Notes under the pieces: generated by a model | What the model was told of the DNA's origin: nothing | Database searches by the model: none | What the model saw: the letters and a program-made list of their open reading frames with translations, nothing else | Part shown: one piece after another, positions 58,061 to 64,000 of the stretch | Layout of the letters: the number at the start of each line of letters is the position of its first letter | Position numbering within the stretch: position 1 is the first letter of the stretch | Assembly: GCF_963169125.1 (NCBI RefSeq) | Contig: NC_084801.1 | Coordinates: 76,883,696-76,947,695 of the forward strand | Reading direction: 5' to 3' | DNA from: Humulus lupulus | Taxonomy: Eukaryota > Streptophyta > Magnoliopsida > Rosales > Cannabaceae | DNA: 64,000 bases | Translations under genes and position numbers: made by a program

Positions 58061-58530
58061 GAGGAGAATATAGTTGCTACCCTTAGTGAGGTGAATGCAA
58101 TCCAAGGCAAGTTGAAGGGTCGGTGGTATGACAGATGTTCCACCGTCCATATCACTAGTGACAAATCATTGTTCAAGACCTTTGAAGAGTCAAAGGGCAA
58201 CCATGAAATTCAAATGGGCAATGAGGGCAAATCCAATGTACTTGGAAAAGGTACCATTGAAGTCTTTTTCAACTCCAACAAGGTCGCATTAGTGAATGTG
58301 CTTTATGTTCCTAAAATGAGTAGAAATTTGGTAAGTGGAGATTTGCTTGGCAAGCCCAGCATTAAGGCATTTTTGAGTCCGGTAAACTTATTCTTACCAA
58401 GTCCAATGTATTTTTGGGAAAGGGGTGCTCTTGTGAAGGTGTGGTTAAGTTTTGCACCAATGATGTAACTTTCAATGTTATCAATAAAGATGCTAATTCC
58501 ACTTAGATTGTTGAGTATGATTCTTTATTT
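58061..58530 (+). pseudogene. pol: H protease region
   Basis: RWYDRCSTVHITSDKSLFKT is the aspartic protease active-site block, with Asp kept but the following residues divergent (DRCST instead of D-S/T-G-A-T). NVLYVPKMSRNLVSGDLLGK follows, typical of copia between protease and integrase. Frame lost near 58470. Confidence 0.75.
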
Positions 58531-59390
58531 TTGTGGCATCTTAGACTATCTCATATATGTTTTTCAACCATGAAAAGAATAGTAAAATGTGGTATGATTT
58601 CATGCAACAGTAAAAACTATGGAAAATGCGAAACATGTGTTAAAGCAAAAATGAGAAAGAAACCATTTTCTAGTGTAGAAAGATCATCTAATTTACTTGA
58701 TTTAATCCATTGTGATCTTTGTGAATTAAATGGTGTTTTAACTGGAGGTGATAAAATGTATTTTCTTACTTTTTTAGATGATTTTAGTAGATATACCTAT
58801 GTATTTCTTTTAAAGCATAAAGATGAGACTTTTGATTCCTAGTGTAGAAAGATCATCTAATTTACTTGGTTTAATCCATAGTGATCTTTGTGAATTAAAT
58901 GGTGTTTTAACTATAGGTGGTAAAAGGTATTTTCTTACTTTTATAGATGATTTTAGTAGATATACCTGTGTATTTCTTTTAAAGCATAAAGATAAGACTT
59001 TTGATGCTTTTAAAGTTTATAAACTAGAAGTTTAAAATCAACTTAATAAAAAGATTAAGGTGCTAAGAAGTGATAGAGGATGTGAGTACTTCTCAAATGA
59101 ATTCAATGCATTTTGTGAAAAAAATGGCATAATTCATGAGTGCACCGCACCATATACAGCACAGCACAATGGTGTTGCCGAAAGGAAAAATAGGACTTAT
59201 CTAGAAATGATATATTCTATGTTGGTGTTTTCTAAGTTGAACTTCAACTTATGGGGTGAAGCGTTATTAACCGCTTGTCACATTTTTAATCGAATACTGA
59301 TGAAGAAAAATGAGATATCTCCATATGAGTTACGGAAAGGAAGAAAACCCAATATAGGGTACTTCAAATAATGGGGTGTCTTGCATATTG
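58531..59390 (+). pseudogene. pol: H integrase with internal duplication
   Basis: GAG-pre-integrase domain with HLRLSHICFSTMKR and CETCVKAKM, then the catalytic core: HCDLCELNG / HSDLCELNG (first Asp, present twice because of a duplication), LRSDRGCEYFSNEF (second Asp), HNGVAERKNRTYLEM (Glu). Ends PYELRKGRKPNIGYFK, stop at 59369-59371. The duplication shifts the frame. Confidence 0.85.
58671..59008 (+). repeat. 169-bp tandem duplication inside integrase
   Basis: tagtgtagaaagatcatcta starts at 58671 and again at 58840, period 169 bp; both copies encode the first Asp block and DDFSRYT. 169 is not a multiple of three, so it causes a frameshift. The copies differ at several positions, so it is not recent. 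Confidence 0.92.
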
Positions 59391-60517
59391 CAAGAAAAAC
59401 AAGCCTAATAGAACAAAGTTAGGTTCAAGAGCCATAACCAGTGCTTTTGTTGGTTATACCAACAATAGTAAAGCTTATTAGACCTAGAGTATAATGTTGT
59501 GATAGAATCGAGGGAAGTTGATTTCTTTGAGAACATGTTATGTGACAAAAATTCTCAAGCTTCAAACTCTCTAAAGGAGAATTTGTTATATGAGAACAAT
59601 TCTTAAGCATCTTCTTCTAAAAATAATTCTCAAGGGGAGAATTCTCACAAGAATATATAGCAACCCATTGAAATTAGAAGAAATCAAAGGGTTTGAAAAG
59701 ATAAAAGTCTAGGATTAGATGAGATAGATTCTCAATGAATTTCATTCTGCATGGTAGAATGAAATAGAGAAGAAGTCATTAGGAAAATTCCAATTGTACT
59801 TCTCATTGAGGATGATCCTAAGACTTATAGAGAAGTCATGCAATCCATAGATGTTGCATTTTTTAAAGAAGCCATCAATGATGAGATGAGTTCCATTCTT
59901 TCTAATAACACTTGGTAATTGGTAGACCTCCCACCAGGGTCTAAGCCAATTGGGTCTAAGTGGGTATTTAGGAGAAAATACCACACTGACGGCACTATCC
60001 AAACCTTTAAAACTAGATTAGTAGCTAAAGGGTTTAGGCAAAAGGAGGGTATTTATTATTTCGATACCTATGCACCTGTTGCAAGAATAACTTGTATAAG
60101 AATTTTGTTCGCCTTGGCTTCTATACACAACTTTTATGTTCATCAAATGGGTGTCAAGACGACATTCCTTAATGGTGACCTCAATGAGGAGGTCTATATG
60201 GAACAACTTGAAGGGTTTTTCCTACCAAAGTATTAACATAAAGTGTGTAGACTTGTAAAATCCTTATATGGATTGTAACAAGCTCCAAAGCAATGACATG
60301 AGAAATTCGATCAAGCCATTATGTTGAATGGGTTTAGACATAAAAATGGAGACAAGTGTTTGTATTACAAAACTTGTACGGGATATGTGATCACTGTTTG
60401 TCTCTATGTGGATGACATGCTTATCTTAAGTAATAACATGAAAGGGATAGTAGAAACAAAGATGTTTCCATCATCAACCTTCAATGTGAAAGATCTTGGA
60501 GAAGTTGATACCATACT
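59391..60517 (+). pseudogene. pol: H reverse transcriptase, truncated
   Basis: The linker 59391-59880 is broken. Then LPPGSKPIGSKWVFRRKYHT, RLVAKGFRQKEGIYYFDTYA, FLNGDLNEEVYMEQLEGF; stop after PKY (60234-60236); in the next open part CLYYKTCTGYVITVCLYVDD carries the catalytic YVDDM near 60406-60420. A TAA at about 59917 interrupts NTW-LVDLPP. Truncated at the Cassandra-like junction before RNase H. Confidence 0.88.
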
Positions 60518-60840
60518 TGGTGTGAGAGTCAAAATCCTATGATCCATAGGGCGAAAGACAGGGTAGAAAGCTATGCAATCCCACATCGCCTAGGGAAGGT
60601 CAAGTGTGATGATTCTAAGATTGTGTAGGTATGGGACTACATAGTTGAAGATGGCTTAAATGGATTGATGGGTACTACCTATCCCAACAAGATGCATCTT
60701 CTTTTCAATAGCCCATCACTTAAAAACTCCAAAGTTAAGCATGCTTGACCTGGAGTAATCTCATGATGGGTGACCTCCTGGGAAGTTTTCCCAGGAAGCA
60801 TGCGAGTGAGGACAAAGCATGCTAGAAAGACTCGTGTTGA
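60518..60840 (+). mobile_element. Cassandra-like LTR with 5S rRNA-like domain (copy 2)
   Basis: Starts tggtgtgagagtcaaaatcc and follows copy 1 (20711-21083) closely, including caatcccacatcgcctaggg, and the 5S-like part at 60711-60790 (aactccaaagttaagcatgc, then gatgggtgacctcctgggaa). Homology ends near 60837 (gactcgtgttg); copy 1 continues for about 45 bp to its end. So this copy is 3' truncated or recombined. Confidence 0.72.
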
Positions 60841-61118
60841 TAGGCTTGTTAAAAGTTGTGTTGAAGTTCACCCTAGATATGAATATGCATAGATACGTCA
60901 CCTTTTATATGAGAAAATAATAAATTTACATGATAAGAAGATTTTTCAGGAGAATTGCAGTTTCAGTAAAAATATTCCATCCACCCTCTACTATCATATG
61001 AATATAAAGTTTATTCTCAAAACCCAAGCCTTTTTCATATCTATAAGAACAACTATTTTTATAATCAATTATAAACTATATATAAGAAGTTATTATAAAC
61101 TAAAAATACCGGGAATCT
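60841..61118. other. AT-rich spacer
   Basis: No gene or repeat recognised. Base composition becomes strongly AT-rich, unlike the copia and LTR sequences on either side, and stays so to about 62230. Confidence 0.4.
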
Positions 61119-61412
61119 ATGAACGTACCTAGAGACATAGAAAAATATACAAATAAACTCTGTCAACTCAGTATAGATAGTGATAATATAGATATATTAA
61201 TAAATGAACTAAAAGAAAGCTTAGATAATCAGTTTGATAATTTATCACAAAATATAGTAAACGTTTTTGACGAACATCATATCCAGTTATTAAACGAAGA
61301 ATATAATATTAGCTATAAATTTATATCTGGTCAAATAACTTTATTAGAAAGTATTAAAAGTGACATTTTCAAAAGTAGAAATCAGACAGTCATAAATATC
61401 ACTGATTATTAG
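61119..61412 (+). CDS. small coiled-coil ORF of unknown function, possibly viral
   Basis: 97 codons, ATG at 61119, TAG after NITDY at 61410-61412. Acidic and helix-prone (IEKYTNKLCQLSIDSDNIDI, LINELKESLDNQFDNLSQ), so possibly a coiled coil. No recognised family. It lies next to a minus-strand caulimovirid-like frame with similar AT-rich codon use, and caulimovirids encode small helical proteins of about this size, but nothing in its sequence proves the link. Intact frame in an otherwise dead region. Confidence 0.4.
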   Translation: MNVPRDIEKYTNKLCQLSIDSDNIDILINELKESLDNQFDNLSQNIVNVFDEHHIQLLNEEYNISYKFISGQITLLESIKSDIFKSRNQTVINITDY

Positions 61413-61429
61413 CATACATCTGATATATA

Positions 61430-61810
61430 CAACGTATTCAACTACTAACACTATAACATAAATAGCCTACTATAATTGACTTATCTAACTATATAATATA
61501 TATTATTATATACATATTTCACTTATACGTATTAAACTACTAACAATATAACATAAATAGTCTACTATAATGGACTTATCTAACTATATAATATATATTA
61601 TTATATACATATTTCACTTATACGTATTAATTTTCTAACACTATAACATAACATTTATTACCAGTCTACTATATTTGACATATCTAATTATATAATATAT
61701 ACTATTATATACATATATGTATTAATCTTCTAACATTATAACATAACATTTATTATAGATCTACTATATTTGACATTTCTAACTATATAATTATATATAT
61801 ATACTTAATG
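61430..61810. repeat. 95-bp AT-rich tandem array
   Basis: Four units of 95 bp, marked by taac at 61446, 61541, 61636 and 61731 in the context ctaacactataacataa; each holds tctaactatataatatatat and catatttcacttatacgtat. It separates the + ORF 61119-61412 from the minus-strand frame 61801-62238 and overlaps the latter's end. Confidence 0.92.
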
Positions 61811-62238
61811 CACATTTCTTCAAAACAGTTACTACATTTTGCTCTTTTATTATAGCTGGGGTAGAATTTACAATTACTACATGCTCTTCCTAAGTTTCCC
61901 TTATTTATTTCCTAGTTATGTACACATTCTCCAATATCTATGAATTCATTTAATATTTCATATTCTTGATTTATATTAACAGGGTATTCTTCTTCATCTG
62001 AACTATTATTTTGTTCTTCTATAATTTGGTCTAGGTCTATTTCTTCTATACTATAAATACTTTCTGTATCAGACATATCGTCTTCAACATTAAGGAAATC
62101 CATATTAAATTGATCTACTAGCATTGCTTCTCCACTAAAATTATTATTTTTCTTTCTGCAACTAGTAGAGACGTGTCCTATTTCTCCACAAGAAAAACAT
62201 GTTATTTTATTTCGATAATCTCTTTTATCATTAAACAT
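61801..62238 (-). pseudogene. endogenous caulimovirid-like coat-protein fragment
   Basis: Frame on -, first ATG at 62236-62238. CCHC zinc knuckle CFSCGEIGHVSTSC (C-x2-C-x4-H-x4-C), then a long acidic Ser/Asp/Glu stretch (DDMSDTESIYSIEEIDLDQI), TAG at 61912-61914, and in the same frame a second cluster with spacing C-x2-C-x11-C-x2-C-x4-C (about 61888-61810); the expected last Cys is Tyr. A CCHC knuckle followed by this second cysteine array is the pattern described for badnavirus-type coat proteins. A retrotransposon gag is the alternative for the first motif alone. Broken and short; not a functional gene. Confidence 0.6.
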
Positions 62239-64000
62239 GAATGTCCTCGGGGCCCAAGCCCTAGTCTTGATAATTGATAATAGTCAGGCCAAGCCCTGAT
62301 CATATATAACACGATTGGGTGCAGTTTTCTTCCCTCAAGTTTGAGTATAGCGTAAATAAGAACGACCCTTGAGCACGATCCCGGTTCCGAGCCCCTAGCG
62401 ATAACCTAGTCACAACCATATTATAGGATTCCATCAATAATGAGCAAATAAAGTCTTCTAGACTAGGTCCTAGCCTCCAGGGCCTTGAGTTCCACTAAAC
62501 CGGGTACTGGAATCGATCCCGAGCCCTAAGGAAAAATTTCCCATTTTTAAAAACTCCCCATGGCCAAAAATACCCAGGCGGGCCACGACCTGACCGTGAG
62601 TGTCGCGGCGCGCCCCTCCTACTCAACAGCCTCCCCCTCTGTCAAAGGGACGAGGGTTACGACTTACCCTTGAGGGTCATGGAGCGCCTCCCAGATAGAG
62701 ACTTCCCAAGGCCCTGGGTTCAAGCTGAGTCACGGCCCCTCAAGAACCAAGCCGCGACTGGGCCCCGCGAACCTAGATTTTTCACACTTTCCAACATCCA
62801 AATTCAATCCAAACTAACCCAATTTCACCCCAAAACCATAATTCAATGCCCACATCAATTCTAACATCTTCCCAGCAGCAAAACCCAACAAAAATCCAAT
62901 CTTAAAACTCATCAAACACCACTTTCAATTCTTGAGCTAAAAGGTTCAAGAACACCTCAAAACAGCTATGGATCCTACAAAAATTCAATTATAATAGAGA
63001 GTTTGAATGGTTACCTTAGCTATGAGTGAAGTTCATCTAGTTACAAGCTATTCAATTCCAATCCCAAGCCTTCAATCCTTTGGTGTCTAGCCAAAATCCT
63101 CTTAATTTTCCCAAGAAACTAATTTAAAGCAACTTAGAGAGAAAGAGAATGAGGGAGAGAGTGTAAGTCGGTCAATTATAGCTTCTAAGTGTTTTTGTCT
63201 GTTGACCCTTGATTCGGTCAACGACACGGAGTCAAGTAAAACGATGGAAATTAGATGAATTCAAGTAAAGAAGATGAATGACACAAGGATTTAGTGTGGT
63301 TTGGCCCCAAGTGATGGTAAAGACCTACGTCCACTTAGTGTTCTTATTAATGTAATGAGAACCTACGATCAGTAAAAAATGGTTTACCAAGTTTCACAAG
63401 CTTAGTAATAGATACAAATAATTGTGTAAAAACAATAGTTTTCTCTCTCAGTCCCTAAAGATCTCTCTCATGAGCCCTTTTAGTCTTATTTATAGGCTCA
63501 AGGATCTACTTATGGGCCGATGTGCCTTGATTACATTTAATACAAACATATCTGAATAATAATTGAAATTCCATTTTTTACATAAATGCAAGATCAAATA
63601 TCCTTAGAAAATATCTGATATATTGTGACCAGATCTGGTCGCCTATGAAACATGCCCTCTGCAGTACGAATTCTCCTCTGGTCGATGGTCGACCAAAACA
63701 TAACCACTTAAATAGTCACGCGAATCTCAAGTGCATACCAATCTTGCCATGTCATCAAGTGAATCTTTTTTGGGTAAACATTGTCTTTTGTTTCCTAAGA
63801 CTTAAGTGACTTAAGGTAATCCCGAGGCTAGGGGTACCAAAATCGTCCTCAAGGGCAAAATGGTCAAATTCCCCAGTATTTCCTCCTAAACTCCCTAACT
63901 TCAAATATATCTCCAACTATTTATTTCCATTACCCAACAACTCAATTAAAAGCCTAATACCCAAAATACCCCTCGACTCGTCTCGAGGCGGGTATTGGGT
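62239..64000 (-). mobile_element. partial LTR of the A/C/E superfamily (D)
   Basis: Aligns in reverse orientation with LTR C (compare 62360-62520 with 23255-23420, and 63810-64000 with 24255-24420: ccaactatttatttccatta, ctcgaggcgggtattgggt). Truncated at the left and running off the window. GC-rich block with gccgcgac words near 62570-62770. The frame at 62670-62864 lies inside the LTR and is not a gene. Interrupted by a solo LTR at 63200. Confidence 0.75.
63200..63780 (-). mobile_element. solo Tat-type LTR with TSD
   Basis: 581 bp, tgttgaccctt ... gggtaaaca on +, flanked by TTGTC at 63195-63199 and 63781-63785. Related to the 3' LTR of element 2 (35717-36339) in reverse orientation: shared cctacgtccacttagtg, tttcacaagctt-type block and TATA-like cctataaataaga on - (about 63483-63495). 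It contains ggtcgac / gaccagatctggtc words common in Tat LTRs of this window. Confidence 0.9.

Larger units (their letters stand above)
56073..60517 (+). mobile_element. Ty1/copia element H (3' truncated)
   Basis: Order on +: LTR/leader, gag, protease, integrase, reverse transcriptase, which is copia order (integrase before RT). The RT is cut after LGEVDTILGVRV at about 60517 by a Cassandra-like LTR; RNase H and 3' LTR are missing. Many stops and frameshifts. Lineage within copia not assigned. Confidence 0.85.

Overview
This window is plant nuclear intergenic DNA (probably a eudicot; species not determinable) made almost entirely of retrotransposons inserted into one another. I recognise no host cellular gene, tRNA or functional rRNA gene. 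Evidence for a plant: Ty3/gypsy Tat-lineage pol with the extra archaeal-type RNase H (aRNH) and antisense ORFs, an Athila-lineage gag-pol, a Ty1/copia element, Cassandra-like LTRs carrying 5S rRNA-like sequence, and long LTRs with a Met-tRNA primer site (TGGTATCAGAGC).

Layout. 1-6882: decayed Tat element on +, with pol, a 116-bp tandem array and an intron-bearing antisense ORF. 6883-15419: non-coding LTR element (LARD type, element A) on +, followed by a second partial LTR/leader unit (15420-16135). 16136-17870: AT-rich repeats. 17871-20088: 3' end of a minus-strand Tat element (J): LTR, polypurine tract and the start of its antisense ORF. 20089-36339: second Tat element on +, broken by a Cassandra-like LTR (20711-21083) and by a complete young LARD element on - (C, 22398-31506, TSD CCTGC); its antisense ORF is 32265-34842 and its 3' LTR 35717-36339. 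36464-37322: second LTR of the J family. 37447-37863: MITE-like element.

38096-55725: internally deleted Tat element (G). Its 28-bp tandem array is split by a minus-strand solo LTR (E, 39959-53175, TSD GGTAG), which is itself split by an Athila-lineage element (F, 41150-52021, TSD CGAAC/TGAAC). F is the oddest object here: its two LTRs are inverted relative to each other and each has a primer-binding site facing inward. 56073-60517: Ty1/copia element truncated in RT and joined to a second Cassandra-like LTR (60518-60840). 60841-62238: AT-rich segment with a 95-bp tandem array and a minus-strand frame carrying the two cysteine motifs of badnavirus-type coat proteins, probably an endogenous caulimovirid fragment. 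62239-64000: LTR of the A/C/E superfamily with a clean Tat-type solo LTR inside (63200-63780, TSD TTGTC).

Nearly every coding region has stops or frameshifts. The only long intact frame is the 870-codon Gag-protease of F, and it lacks the catalytic Asp of the protease. The window is best read as a record of insertion order, LTR recombination and tandem-repeat birth rather than as a set of cooperating genes.
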